In this document: piece by piece, positions 1-10,894 of the stretch
How positions within the stretch are numbered: position 1 is the stretch's first letter
How the letters are laid out: every line of letters starts with the position of its first letter
From: Uloborus plumipes
Taxonomy: Eukaryota; Arthropoda; Arachnida; Araneae; Uloboridae
Assembly (NCBI GenBank): GCA_038373865.1
Contig: JAXGGA010005829.1
Coordinates: forward strand, 1 to 64,000
DNA: 64,000 nt
Direction of reading: 5' to 3'
The notes under the pieces: generated by a model
The model's input: only the letters and a program-made list of their open reading frames with translations
What the model was told of the DNA's origin: nothing
Database searches by the model: none
Translations under genes and position numbers: made by a program

Positions 1-384
1 GCAATTCAGGAGGCTTTGGATGTCTTGAAAGACCTTCCGTCAGAAGGTAGTGATATCAATGATGATTCATCTGATGAAGAATTGCAAGATAATATATTAC
101 AGAATTTTTCATCAGATTCGCAAGATGTTGACTCAGTAATGGAAGAAGACTATGAGTGTAGTGATAAGGAAAATCAGTAGTCAAGTCTTGTGCATATAGA
201 GAAATGCGCGATGAGAATATGCCATCCCTTGCATATAAGCGCTGAGTTACTAAGGGATTACTTACAAAAGCGAAACCTCAACCAAAGCGAAAAGGGAGAC
301 CTAAATCTAATGGAGAAGAGCAAACTATTTGGGCAAAAAAAGAGAAGAAAGAGAAATTTGTCTGTTTCCAAATGATATTCGATT
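1..384 (+). pseudogene. transposase-like N-terminal remnant (PiggyBac-type?)
   Basis: The window opens inside a reading frame that runs to a stop at 178-180. It is strongly acidic (runs such as NDDSSDEELQDN and VMEEDYECSDKENQ). After a short broken stretch, about 265-384 reads K-P-Q-P-K-R-K-G-R-P-K followed by a Lys-rich segment, an AT-hook-like basic patch. An acidic segment followed by a basic patch is common at the N-terminus of PiggyBac-type and other domesticated transposases. The stop and frame change show it is decayed. No catalytic domain is in the window, so the family is an inference. Confidence 0.35.
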
Positions 385-1245
385 AGAAAATAGAGAATGC
401 CATTGCCCAACATTCGTGTCGACTCGAGGACGTTAAGAACTATGTTCAATAAAAAATATTTAGTCAAAACCCTGTTCAAAATGCTCAACTTGTGATGTAT
501 TTTTATGCGTAAATGAAAAAAAAAAGAATTGTTTTTATGTTTACCATTACTTGGAAATTTTTCTACTTTCATAATGTATAAAATAAATTTGTCAATTTGA
601 TCATTTCTTTGCTTTTAATGATTTTTTTTTTTGTTATTTACCTATTTAAAGAGGTCAAATTTCAATAGAAATATCATCCGTATATTTTTTTCTATTATGA
701 GGAAATTGTTGCATAGTGTACTGACGGTACTTTTAAGTACCACTTTAATTAATTGGTTCTTACAAATTAAATTTCGCACCGGGGATATTTTTTTCCTTGG
801 ATATCCTTTAACTAGCAGTATGGCAGCTAAAAAAAAATATATTTATGCAGAAATTTTCCGTAGTTCATAATGCAGTAAATAAAGGGTTAAAACCAGCACT
901 AAATGTGATCAGTTCATTTATTGGAAACATAAATATTGAACCAATTCTACTAAAAAGGATGCGTTTTCTTTTTTTACGTTTTTAAAAATACATTTGCAAA
1001 ATTTCAAAAATATTTAATAGTCATGTTTCGAGAAAATAAATAGTCAGCTTGAGAATAACACATAAATGCAAGCATTTTTTTTAATAGAAAAAAAAAACAC
1101 TTTTATTAGTAAGTCAAAAATGAACAAATTTAAACAACCGCAGCTTTTAATACTACATTAATTTTGCATTGATTTCAGCAATGAGCATTTAAGTAAAGTA
1201 TCGAAATCATTTAAAATAAATTTATGAATAACAAATACTGCAACA
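385..1245. other. AT-rich intergenic DNA
   Basis: I see no gene here. The stretch is AT-rich with homopolymer A/T runs; small open frames lack coding character. Confidence 0.5.
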
Positions 1246-1489
1246 GGGCCACTCCGCGAAAAAGCCGCCATCTTGTCCCGCACGTGACGTTTATGTATTT
1301 CATTAAATTTAAAAACTAAAGATTTTAAAGAGTAATGAATGAAATTTTGTTGGTGAGGATATCCCAACATTGTGTGGTATTTCTTAGGCTAAAAATTTAG
1401 TTCATCACCTTTTGAAATTACCACTTTTTTATTGAAATATATGAGCATCAAGTGCGGGACAAAATGGCGGTGTTTTCGTGGAATGGCCC
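1246..1489. mobile_element. MITE with ~40-bp terminal inverted repeats (family A, copy 1)
   Basis: The left end (GGGCCACTCCGCGAAAAAG, then CCGCCATCTTGTCCCGCACGTGA) is mirrored by the right end (TCAAGTGCGGGACAAAATGGCGG...TGGAATGGCCC), giving imperfect inverted repeats of about 40 bp around an AT-rich core with no ORF. A second copy with the same ends and similar core lies at 50414-50654. I could not find a clear target-site duplication. Confidence 0.8.
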
Positions 1490-2415
1490 AATACCAGAAC
1501 TACGTTTAAAAGATCGAAGACGTTATGTTCAAACCAATTAAAATATATAAATGAATTTCATCAGCAATTTGAATACATAATTGTTTCAAAGTAAAACTAA
1601 ATATCAATTTTTGAAATTTGAATAATTAACGATATTACACATAACGGAGAGTGAATTTTTACAGCATATTGCCCAATACAAAAATCATAAAGTTAAAAAG
1701 AAAAAAAAAAAGCACTTGCTCCTGAACAAATGGATTTGCTGACGATTGGTTCACGTGTCAAATTTTTACTTTTAAAGTAGAATCATTAGCGTAGATATTG
1801 CAATGATATAAAATTATATTAGAAACGAAAACATATGACAAAAAATAAATTTAAAACAATTCGTGGACTAATACACGGATAAATGTGTTTTGATGAAGAC
1901 GGCAGAATTTCTTTTAGCACATTTAAGGCAAATGCTGAATTTTTCGCTCGCATTTTCATTTTTGTTTAGATACCACAGTGCTAATATCAATCAGGAAATA
2001 CAACTTCATTATCTCCAAACTAACTTATTTTGTTTGCATTAAGGCAAAATCGTTCAAGCAATACCTCCTTAATTCTAATAATTAATTTAGTATTTCGGGG
2101 GCGTTGATTCAAGCCAACTTGCTTCTGGGAAAAGCCTCCCTTAAAAAGAAAAAGAAACTAAAGTATATTTGTAAAAAAATAAAAAAATCCCGAATAAAAA
2201 TTGAAAGTCCACTTTGCACGAAACATTACTCTACTTTGCAAAAATGAAGTAAAAAAATAATTACTGGCGAAACTAAATTTTCTTTACTATCATACACATA
2301 CAAATACAGCTCCAAAAATTTCAAATTATATTAAGAATTGTGAAATAAATGATTATAGATCCTCGTAAAATTTAACTTTCAAAGAAAAATGAATAAAAAA
2401 ATAAAAACATTTACT
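1490..2415. other. AT-rich intergenic DNA
   Basis: No gene or clear repeat recognised. It lies downstream of the minus-strand MATH/BTB gene and probably holds its 3' UTR. I did not find a canonical AATAAA on the minus strand close to the stop. Confidence 0.4.
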
Positions 2416-3441
2416 CTAGGTCATTCCAGTTTCCTTACGTAATTCGGCAGCAAGTTGACTATTTAGTAGAGTTATTTTTCTCCAACTTTCAGTTTCAAGA
2501 ACTGATGACTTATTTCTACTTATGAAAATCTTCGCAGCGGTCTTGAGAGCTGCATCATTGTGGAAATGTCCTAAAGCGTACAAATCGCACGCATTATGCA
2601 CGTTAATACATTCTACCAACTTGTGAGCACACGTATTCTTCAAACATTCCAACGCGTACTTATCGGATACAGTATACAACTGAAAACATTCTTCTGCAGT
2701 GCATTCACCCAGTTGGCCAGTGTACAGGTACAAAATAAATGTTTCCATAGTCTTGGAATCGCAGTCTTGAACAACGAGTTTGTTTTCTAGCATTTCCGAA
2801 GTTTCGCTTTCAAACATGGCTGCGAAAACAGGCGATCGGGAGGCTAGAATACACTTGTGGACAGGGATTACCTTATCCTTTAAGATAATGGTGAAATCGC
2901 TAAGCGATTTAGACGAATGCAGGGCACTGAAGCTTTCCAACAAGCTGTTTGAGCTATTTTTAGGTATTACAAAGCAGCTAGTCGATAATTCCAAAACTCT
3001 GAAACAGCATTTCAAAACCAAATCTGCACCAGTTAAAAGATTTTTGACATTTGTAGAATATTGTGAGCCTGTATCATAAGCGATTTCTTGTCTTATAGAA
3101 AAAGAAGAGCCCGAAACTACAAAACCCTCATATTTTACATCCTTCCCAGAATTCGTTTCAAGAAATGATATTTCATACTGAATTTCAATGATTTTTTCTT
3201 CGTCTTCGGGGAATTTTAATGTTTGTGCTCGAAATAAATAGTGGGCGCCACATGGTCTCATTAATTCCCAGTCTATAAATGTTTTCCATGTTGTCGTGGG
3301 CTTTGTCGGCAAAATAACGTCAGGGCCACTGATAGTTGGCCTTCTCGAATCACAGAGGTACAAGAAATCTTCAATTTTCCACGACAAATATATTACTCCG
3401 CACTCTCTCATACCAGTGTGAGCATAAACCTCTCCCGACAT
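2416..3441 (-). CDS. MATH/BTB (TDPOZ/SPOP-like) protein, intronless
   Basis: This uninterrupted 341-codon frame has three recognisable parts. Residues ~17-150 form a MATH/TRAF-like substrate-binding region (starts W-K-I-E-D-F). Residues ~179-278 form a BTB/POZ domain with the signature L-S-D-F-T-I..., the H-K-C-I-L-A-S-R-S-P-V-F-A-A-M-F core and the F-I-L-Y-L-Y-T-G segment. Residues ~280-341 form a 3-box/BACK-like tail. In the family, BTB binds Cullin-3 and MATH recruits substrates, so the likely role is substrate adaptor of a CUL3 ubiquitin ligase. The MATH part is divergent, which is usual in the large arachnid TDPOZ expansions. The start is the first ATG, at 3441. The single-exon structure suggests retroposed or tandem-expanded origin, but the full-length frame argues against a pseudogene. 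Confidence 0.88.
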   Translation of the reverse strand: MSGEVYAHTGMRECGVIYLSWKIEDFLYLCDSRRPTISGPDVILPTKPTTTWKTFIDWELMRPCGAHYLFRAQTLKFPEDEEKIIEIQYEISFLETNSGKDVKYEGFVVSGSSFSIRQEIAYDTGSQYSTNVKNLLTGADLVLKCCFRVLELSTSCFVIPKNSSNSLLESFSALHSSKSLSDFTIILKDKVIPVHKCILASRSPVFAAMFESETSEMLENKLVVQDCDSKTMETFILYLYTGQLGECTAEECFQLYTVSDKYALECLKNTCAHKLVECINVHNACDLYALGHFHNDAALKTAAKIFISRNKSSVLETESWRKITLLNSQLAAELRKETGMT

Positions 3442-3686
3442 CGTTCACAATATCGATATCACACTTTAATAAAATAATTTGAAGAAAACGGTACTCGAAT
3501 ATTTTACTTGATCGTGAAAGGTAAAAGTCTACTTCTAAATACGAGTAAAGCAACAACAGAGTATAATCAACTCAAAAACACCAACAAATAACAAGCACAA
3601 CGTCCAATGTCGCCACAGTAAATGAGCATGTGGTATCTCGTATCTTCTGCCAATTTTTTTTTCTTTTTTTTTTTTTTTGTTTTTTT

Positions 3687-3699
3687 TGCGCATGCGTGC
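3687..3699 (-). promoter_or_regulatory. NRF-1-like site upstream of the MATH/BTB gene
   Basis: TGCGCATGCGTGC sits about 250 bp upstream of the MATH/BTB start codon. It differs by one base from the palindromic NRF-1 consensus YGCGCAYGCGCR. The surrounding 3690-3735 stretch is richer in CpG than its neighbours. This is a promoter candidate by motif only. Confidence 0.35.
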
Positions 3700-3874
3700 T
3701 GCATAACGCTGCGTCGCGTCGAATGGAAATGGCACCTACAAATTGCTCAGAATCTGCCCAGTGAGTGAATATATCAGCGCTATTTTATTTTCAAAAATTC
3801 ATAACGCCTTTCACAACTGTGGTATTTCGTATTTGGCTTTAATAGTAGAAATTAACAACATTTTTATTTGCTGA

Positions 3875-4554
3875 TAGGGTAGACCGACTAGTGAATGAAC
3901 CCCTCGTACATTTTTTTGAAAAAAATAAGGTTTTGAAACATTCTTCTTAGATGAATCAACAGAAATCACTTCTTTTTGCACATTTACAGAAAGAAAATGA
4001 CTAGAAAAAGCCGCGTTTATTCACTGGTAGGGTTTTTCGTTTTAACACCCACATAAAACCTGACGCAGACAGGAGCGCCCCGATGAGAGATCACGGGAGG
4101 CTACTGTGCCCCCCCCCCCCCCCAAATGTCCTTTTTCGGCATATTTTGGTGACGATTCGGCAATTTGAAGACAGTTTTACAACATTGAGATCATTTGTTC
4201 TTTTCAATTTTTAGAATTGTTTTTTCAAATGATGCCAAATGTTTTTTCCCATGAATTGTTATGCATGTGCGACATGTGTGCAATGTGCATGCTTGTATTT
4301 TATCATTCGGTAAAATTGGATTGGAACTTCTTTCGGCAATTGATAATTTCTCCCCTCTCAAAAATTTTAGGTCGGGGCTCCCCTGGAAGTAGAACCATAA
4401 AAGCTCTCCCCCCCCCTCCTTTTTTTAAATTTAAATATTACGTATATAATCTGAGTGTTTTTACTGTCATGTGGCAAACGCTACAATGTTTAACGACGCT
4501 ATGAATTTTTGAAATTGAAAAATCGCTTAAGTGTTCATTCACTGGTCTACCCTA
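3875..4554. mobile_element. TIR element, family B copy 1, carrying a nested repeat
   Basis: The ends match as inverted repeats: TAGGGTAGACCGACTAGTGA at the left and TCACTGGTCTACCCTA at the right. The middle (about 4060-4400) is a different repeat family, so the element is interrupted. A decayed second copy lies at 43912-44538. No coding sequence is seen. Confidence 0.65.
4060..4400 (+). repeat. interspersed repeat family C, copy 1 (nested)
   Basis: This stretch contains GACGATTCGGCAATTTGAAG, GACATGTGTGCAATGTGCAT, ATTTTATCATTCGG and a C14 run near 4110. The same ordered blocks recur at 7393-7596 plus 10903-11000, and in part at 54320-54735, which defines an interspersed family of unknown class. 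Confidence 0.6.
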
Positions 4555-4585
4555 ATACGTAATTATTTTTTTTAGTCGAATATCT

Positions 4586-4737
4586 CTAAGGGCCCTGCTC
4601 CACATCAGCATAAAACGCGACCGAAACCGAAGGCAGAAACCGAAAATCCGGGTACTTTCCATAGGAACACTATGTAATCCATTTTACGTTTCTGCTTTAT
4701 TTTCCTGCTTTACGTCAATGTGGAGCAGGGCCCTAAG
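4586..4737. mobile_element. MITE with GGGCCCTGCTCCACAT inverted ends
   Basis: CTAAGGGCCCTGCTCCACAT at the left is answered by ATGTGGAGCAGGGCCCTAAG at the right. Inner sequence (ATAAAACG / CGTC) continues the symmetry weakly. The element is about 150 bp and non-coding. Confidence 0.75.
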
Positions 4738-5635
4738 AGTTTTCAAATTTTTTGTGTTAGAATTACATTTTAATGGCGGTTTTTTTTAACCTAAGTATAA
4801 GTTAAGGGACCTGGAGTCCGTATAAAAAGTTAGATTTGACTAAATTTGTTTTTCGTATCAAACTTTTAAAATCTTAACTCTGCACCTGATTTTGAGCATT
4901 TTTGAAATTGGAAGTATGCATCTAAGCTACAGCCGAAAAACTCTAAATCGGTCCCTGAATATACTTACAAAGACAGGTCAGTTATTTTTAATTTTTCTGA
5001 AGGGGGGGGGGCAAAGGGGATGTAGTTAACAAAGAAAGTAACAAAAAGCAGCAAAACCACGCACACCTATGTAAATTAAATACATTGATTTACCAAAGTC
5101 ACGTTGGTGCCCCCCCCCCCCATTCCCCCAAATGACGGACCCGTAGACGAACATTTGCTAGCCCTTTTTGACCGTGGACCGGTAAAAACATTTGAAAATT
5201 TTTGTTAATTTTTTATTATGAAAATAATCATCAATTTTATAAAAATGTTACCTTTCTTCTTTTTTTAAGGGATGGGGGGGGGGGGGGATAAAAAAGGCTT
5301 CTCAACAACAGTACAATATTATATTGAACGAAACTTCACTTGGTTTAAAGAACTGTCACAAAACTATTTAAACGAAAAGTTCAAATTGTAACACGTGTTT
5401 GCAGTATTCCAGCGCAACGTTGTATTACTGTTTGACATTTTTTTTTTTTTTTTCTGTAAGCTCGGACGCATTTGCGCATGCCTCAGATCTCCACTGATTT
5501 GTCAAAATAGGTTGATGGTGAGGAGGAGATATTGCTTTGTTTTTCGTTGGTTTCGTTTGTTTGACGTGTTGGTTATACTCGACTGCAACCTTTCTTGACT
5601 ATGGAAAAATAAGCTGAGACCAAGCAAAGGAAGTA
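4738..5635. repeat. degenerate repeats with G/C homopolymers
   Basis: There is no gene. It contains poly-G or poly-C tracts near 5004, 5110 and 5274. Around 5020-5155 there is a segment (AAACCACGCACACCTA...AAATGACGGACCCG) that has a diverged relative at 12470-12600. Confidence 0.45.
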
Positions 5636-6019
5636 CAGTAACCCCTCGTTATATCGCGCTTTTCGGGGGGCAAGAAAAAAGCGCGATATATCCGAAAGCG
5701 CGATATAACCGAGGTCATTAAAAATAGTTTTCTGTCCAGCATGCAAGTAAATTATACGTGCACATACATAAAAACAAGTTTGGGTGACAGGAATTTGCTG
5801 CTTCTTTTCAGCGAACTCAGAAGAATAGAAGAACCTTCGTTTTGTTCATTGATGACAAAAATAAATGAGAAAGAGACCTTTTCTGAGCACCTTACATATT
5901 TTCTCAAAAATGGTTTCGAACTAAAAGTTTTTTTTTTTTTTTGGGGGGGGGGGAGACAGACAAGAGCGATATATCCGAATGAGCGATATAACGAGGCGCG
6001 ACATAACGAGGGGCTACTG
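5636..6019. mobile_element. Tigger/pogo-like MITE, TA target duplication
   Basis: Flanked by TA, the left end CAGTAACCCCTCGTTATATC and right end ATAACGAGGGGCTACTG are inverted repeats. Subterminal GCGATATAACG motifs recur inside. TA duplication and CAGTA-type ends are typical of Tc1/mariner (pogo/Tigger) derivatives. No transposase frame remains. Confidence 0.8.
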
Positions 6020-6340
6020 TAGTTCCTTGCGCGGTGTCCGAATTTCGGGTGAAATTGGATCCTTTCCTTTAGAAATCGGATTAGAGCCTTTCATCTACGC
6101 ATATGTAGCCTTTTTTTGTCATAATACGTATTCGTAATTTTCTTGATATTTTTAATTTTACGAACGGAGTAGCGAGGAAGCGTAATCCGTTTGAATCGAA
6201 CGGGCCAGCCAATAAGAATTCACACTCGGCGATCTCCTCCAATTCGCCAAGAGGGTTTCTGTTAACTCCGTCTTTCTTCCGCGCGCAGTGATTTCAGTGT
6301 CAACTTAAGTTGCTGTCGAGTATAGCGTTGATGGTTTTTT
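6020..6340. other. GC-richer unique segment
   Basis: This stretch has more CpG than its surroundings (for example GAACGGAGTAGCGAGGAAGC and TTCCGCGCGCAG) and a CCAAT box (GCCAATAAG). It resembles a promoter or first exon, but I see no convincing coding frame or matching gene. Confidence 0.3.
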
Positions 6341-6560
6341 TTTTTTTTTTTCCAATTTATTCCCGTTCCTTATCAGTTTTAGAAAAATAAAATAATATTT
6401 GACTCAGCAGAAATGCTACCATGGTGCCTTTTCTTAATCCAGCTGTCACTCCTTTTTGAAATTGAACTGTTCAACGGTGTTAGGCGCGGTTTTCGAGGTT
6501 GGACAAGTACTGCAGGGCATATTTTAAGGGGTTTTGGGGGGGGGGGCGATTGCCCACACA
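6341..6560 (-). mobile_element. 3'-end retrocopy with poly(A), copy 1
   Basis: Read on the minus strand, this ~200-bp stretch ends in AATAAATTGG followed by a poly(A) run (T15 at 6340-6355 on the plus strand), as expected of a reverse-transcribed 3' end. It is related along its length to the plus-strand copy at 12150-12345, including a shared frame containing P-R-K-P-R-L. Source could be a SINE, LINE tail or mRNA. Confidence 0.55.
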
Positions 6561-6918
6561 ATCAAATAAAATTGCTAGTCTAAACATCGCTTTGCCTTTG
6601 ACTGAGCGTATTCAAATAACCCTTCCATAACTGAAGGACTTAGAGGATGAAGGGGCTATGTTACATTTTGAAAACTGAACACTCTGGACAACAGTAAGCA
6701 ATGGATACATGTAAGCAAATGAAATTAGGTACATCAAAAAGTAGATGTCATTCGACCAACTTCATATCTCTCACTTACTGACAAAACTAGAAAACAAAAA
6801 AGCTACAACAACTGCAACAATAAAACTTTGAAATTTAATTACTCGCAATTTCTGTTTTGTCACATAACCCCTTCCCCTTCCAAGCCCTTCAATTATATGT
6901 GTAAGAAATAGTAATATA
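6561..6918. other. intergenic, no feature seen
   Basis: AT-rich DNA with a G8 run at its left edge. No gene or clear repeat recognised. Confidence 0.4.
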
Positions 6919-7392
6919 CATGCAATACACCGCCAGCTCGTTCATTTCGATCCATAGACTGCAGTTTCGGGCTTATTATGCCCTCATCAGCATGAAATAT
7001 GAAAGTGAGGCGAGTTGGAGGTAAAAATCCTCTTATAGAGCAAAGATAGCCGAAAAAAACTGGTAGCTAATGTGAAATTAGAATACCAGAGAGCGACCGC
7101 AGATGGGAACGGTACAACCGTGACTACCGAGACTTTCTGTAGTCACGGTACAACTCGTAAATTTTTAGGCAGAGCTCGGGTATAAAGCAACGAGTTGAAC
7201 CGTTCCCATGTGCAGTCGCTCGCGGGTATTCTAATTTAACATTAGCTACCAGTTTTTTTCAGCTCTCTTTGTTCTATAAGAGGATTTTTGCCTCCAACTC
7301 GTTCACTTTCGTATTCCAATCTGATGAGGGCATAATAAGCCCGAAACTGCAGTCCATGGATCGAAATGAACGAGTTGGCGGTGTATTGCATG
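6919..7392. mobile_element. foldback element (474 bp near-complete palindrome)
   Basis: The left arm (about 6919-7113, starting CATGCAATACACCGCC) is the reverse complement of the right arm (about 7198-7392, ending GGCGGTGTATTGCATG) with scattered mismatches. Arms are about 195 bp. The short centre holds an inner hairpin (CCGTGACTAC / GTAGTCACGG), so the whole unit could form one long stem. It sits immediately upstream of a repeat-family C copy. No ORF of note. Confidence 0.85.
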
Positions 7393-7596
7393 TTCCTGTC
7401 TTAGCCCCTGCGGTGAGAGGTCACTGTGACCTCCCAATAATTTCCGTACTCGGTACATTCTGCTGACGATTCGGCAATTTGAAGACAATATTGCAACATT
7501 AAGATTATTTGTTCTTTTCAGTTTTTAGAATTGTTTTTTAAAAGGTTTCTAATGTTTTTTCTCACTAAATGAAATGCAGATACGACATGTGTGCAT
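7393..7596 (+). repeat. repeat family C, copy 2, left part
   Basis: GACGATTCGGCAATTTGAAG, ATTTGTTCTTTTCA and GACATGTGTGCAT appear in the same order as at 4080-4290. The copy stops at GTGTGCAT (7589-7596) and resumes at 10895 after two inserted elements. Confidence 0.7.
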
Positions 7597-8223
7597 TAGG
7601 GTGGGGCGAAAAAGAAAAAGTTTTTCAGATCAACTTCTAATAGTTGCCAAAAGTTGTCTTTAGTGATAGTTAGCTTTTGTACAAATTTTGAGAAAAATCG
7701 GTTAATATCTTCAGGGGGCGCTGCAATCGCAAAGTTTTATCATAGCCTTTTTCGGGATTTTATGGTTAAAATATGAAAAACAATGCCGTTATTATTTTTT
7801 TTACTCATAAGATATATTCATGCATTCAAAGCATATGAAATAACTTACAAAAAATTATTTTATATGATATATTTATATTTCAAGCATTTAAAAAAAAACA
7901 AAAACGTGAAAAAAAGTGATTTTTTTTTTAATATAAATATATCATATAAAGTAATGTTTATGAGTCATTTCATATGCTTTTAATGCGTGAAAACATCTTT
8001 TGAATAAAAAAAACGCAAAGAGACTAGCTAAAGGCATTCTTTTTGATATTTTAACCATAAAATCCATAGCAAAGCTATGGTAAAACTTTGCGATCGCAGC
8101 GCCCCCTGAAGATATTAACCGATTTTTCTCAAAATTTGCACAAAAGCTAACTATCACCAAAGACAACTTTTGGCAACTATTAGAAGTTGATCTAAAAAAC
8201 TTTTTATTTTTCGCCCCACCCTA
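7597..8223. mobile_element. foldback DNA element, 627 bp, 8-bp TSD GTGTGCAT
   Basis: The element starts TAGGGTGGGGCG and ends CGCCCCACCCTA. The two halves are reverse complements over about 290 bp each, so essentially the whole element is a palindrome. Both sides carry GTGTGCAT (7589-7596 and 8224-8231). An 8-bp duplication fits hAT or P superfamilies. No coding capacity. Confidence 0.88.
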
Positions 8224-8231
8224 GTGTGCAT

Positions 8232-10894
8232 TAGGGTGGAGCGAAAATGGCCGAAAAAAACTTTTTTTTTAATTTCAAATAGCTTGATGTGTCAAAATGT
8301 GCCATTTGGTCACTAAAACAAAGTGCGAAAATTTGAAGAGATTTGAAAATTTTTTTGATCTCCCTTCGCCACCTTTTATTTTGCAATATTTAGTGATATT
8401 ATGCAAAAAATGACTATACATCAGGCAATCTGTTTTTCAGTTTAGCCACCTTCAAGCACAACAAAATGTCACAAACATAATAATTAATGCAGTAAACTAT
8501 TAAAATACTAAATAAAATTATGTATCACAAATGCAAAAATTCAATAAAATGTCGCAATATTTACTAAGTGAAATGCAAAAATTCACGTTTCGTCTCAAAC
8601 TTTGGCATTTGCTCTCGCGAAGATATTCGAGTACGAACGAACCCATCTCGTGCTGTGTGCCCACAAACAGCTTTCGCCGCCTCTGTCACCAGCTTAAGAT
8701 ATCTTACCACGCCTTGAGTGTGATTTGGAAATTTCAATTTTTCAAATTTTCCAACGGTTCCAATTCAATAATATATAATCTAAAAACTCTATTGGCTGTA
8801 GTGATCCATCGTGAGTGATTTAGGCTACCAGGGTTTCTATTTGCTTAAGTAAAGTTACATTCACCTTTGCTAATGCTATTGCACATTCTCAGTAGATAGC
8901 GTTGATCTGTGCTTAACTTCTTCAGGTCCAGATTGGACATAACTCCTCTATTAACTGCATGGGTTCAAAGGAAGTAACAGGCTGATTGGTGCACGTAGCA
9001 AGCCGCTTTCCGATATCTTCAGAAAGTCCCCGTGGTCCTGTAGTCGTGCCATCCAATTCATGGAAAAGATGGGCCAGAAGCAGCTCAATAGCGGGGAGCA
9101 GGCATAACATGCACTGCAGAGGACGCTTTAATGTTTAATCCAGTCGTCGTATAACGCCTGCTCTATGACCTGTGTTCACATTCATGCCATCACACCCTAT
9201 AACTTTAATACTCTCCATTTGTGCATTCTGCTCTATGAAACTAGAGAGGCAATCCTCAGCAATGTCTCTGCTGAAGCTTGATGTCAGAGTAATGTGGCTG
9301 AAGTAAGATGAACCTGGCTGTGTCTGTGATGTTGCTTGTATGTTCATCTGCCAGGAGTTTTCTGTGGTACTTGCTGTCACTGTCGACTAATGCAAGTTTG
9401 CTATTTTCGACCATCAAAACATATTCCCTCTATGTCACGATGAGCCTGATTAATCTGATTATCATTTTTTTCGAGTTTCCTACGAGTTTTTCTTCTTTCT
9501 CTATGGATCTTACTTCGACAAGAGACCAAAATCGTGCAAAACTGATGTTGCCAATGTAGTAGCTGATCTATTCGAGACTCTGATCTGATCGCAAGTATTA
9601 TCAAATGAAGGTAGAGAGATTGTCCTTTTCTTGCATTTCATATTTTCTTTACCTTAGTCTCAATTAGAATTTCATCAGGTATGTACCCGTCATCCGTCAC
9701 GCTACCCAACAATTGAGATTCCTCCTCGATACTGTCAGTATCGGCAAAATTGGATGTATTTTTCCTCTATATGATACTTAGCTTATTTACTCGACTGAGA
9801 ATGGCTTCCTTTTTTTAAATTTTTCTCCTTAATTTCGCCGACTCCCCTTATTTATACCACCGATTATGGTCTTTCTTGGTCCTCTTTGATCATGCAGAAA
9901 AATGCGTTCCCTTGCCGGAACTTTAAATTCTTCAGGGCATTTGCAGTTTGAAGTCATGTCGAAGCACTTACATTTGTTGAGATCAAATAGGCTGTTGGCT
10001 TTGTTACGCAAGTCAGTCAGTCTCCGCGTCGATAGTTGATATTATCTTTTTTCCCTTTGCAAACCTTCAGGATCGCATTCTATTTGTTGTGGAAGTTGGG
10101 AAAGTATTGGACGGAAAGTTTCTTGGAGAGCCAAATATCACGCATGATACTTCGCCTCTTGTGACTGCCATCAATTTGATTTATACAATAAATGTAATGT
10201 TTATTTTTTCATAAATAATAAAAATATATTTAATATTATTATTCATATGAAATATAATATTAATTTTCATATGATAGAAAATATCTCTTTGAAAAACAAA
10301 TATACAACTGAAATTGATTTTCAGCTTAAAAATAGTTCGATTCCAATCTAACAGAAAACCGAAATAGTTATGGTTTCGTAGTTTCGTATTGTAATATAAT
10401 AACAGTAGTATTATCTAATATTAGCAATAATATAATAAGCCGTGTTGAATTCAGACTGAATCTAGTTACAAAGTCGTAAATGAAAACCCATCAATATATA
10501 AAAAGAAACTAACCTTTAAATAATCTACTACACTTACAGGAGGGCTGCTGCAAAACTAATGATAACAGACGGGAAAAAAACCTATTATTTTTCTAATAAC
10601 TACTAATGCTATCCATCGAAATTAAAGCGAAGCATTAAAAATGTCAATTTTAGTTCCTATCGATGCAAAAGGTGAAAAAAAAAACTGTAGGACAATCAAA
10701 GTGCCATACAAAGTCTTTTAATGCAGTATTTTGGCATAAAATCTCAAAATGTCGATTTTTCAGTGAGGCGAAGGGAGATCAAAAAATTGTCAGAAAATAT
10801 TGTGATTTTGCAGAATTGTTACTACATACAAAAGGCACGTTTTCCGCATACAAGCTTAAAAAAATTTAAAAAAAAGTTTTTTCGCTCCACCCTA
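8232..10894 (-). mobile_element. 2.66-kb decayed DNA transposon, 8-bp TSD GTGTGCAT
   Basis: The ends TAGGGTGGAGCG and CGCTCCACCCTA start inverted repeats of about 150 bp that include GATCTCCCTTCGCC and GGCGAAGGGAGATC. GTGTGCAT stands on both sides (8224-8231 and 10895-10902), and the left copy is shared with the preceding foldback element. Minus-strand transposase-like fragments fill 8540-10120. The ends resemble those of the 7597-8223 element (AGGGTGGRGCG), so the two may be related families. Confidence 0.85.
8540..10120 (-). pseudogene. decayed transposase-like protein of unclassified family
   Basis: On the minus strand, fragments in consistent order but different frames read: a Cys-rich segment with C-K-C-P...K-V-P and F-L-H-D-Q-R-G-P-R (9829-10011); D-T-D-S-I-E-E-E-S-Q-L (about 9730-9690); V-I-G-C-D-G-M-N-V-N-T-G (about 9200-9160); G-P-R-G-L-S-E-D-I-G-K-R-L (about 9030); L-S-T-D-Q-R-Y-L-L-R-M-C (about 8920-8880); and N-H-S-R-W-I-T-T-A-N-R (about 8810-8780). 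I recognise this set as a protein widespread in arthropod genomes as transposon-borne copies, with no firm superfamily. Stops and frameshifts make it non-functional. Confidence 0.7.

Noticed and set aside
2780..3079. 99-codon plus frame
   Set aside because: Antisense shadow of the BTB-coding region.
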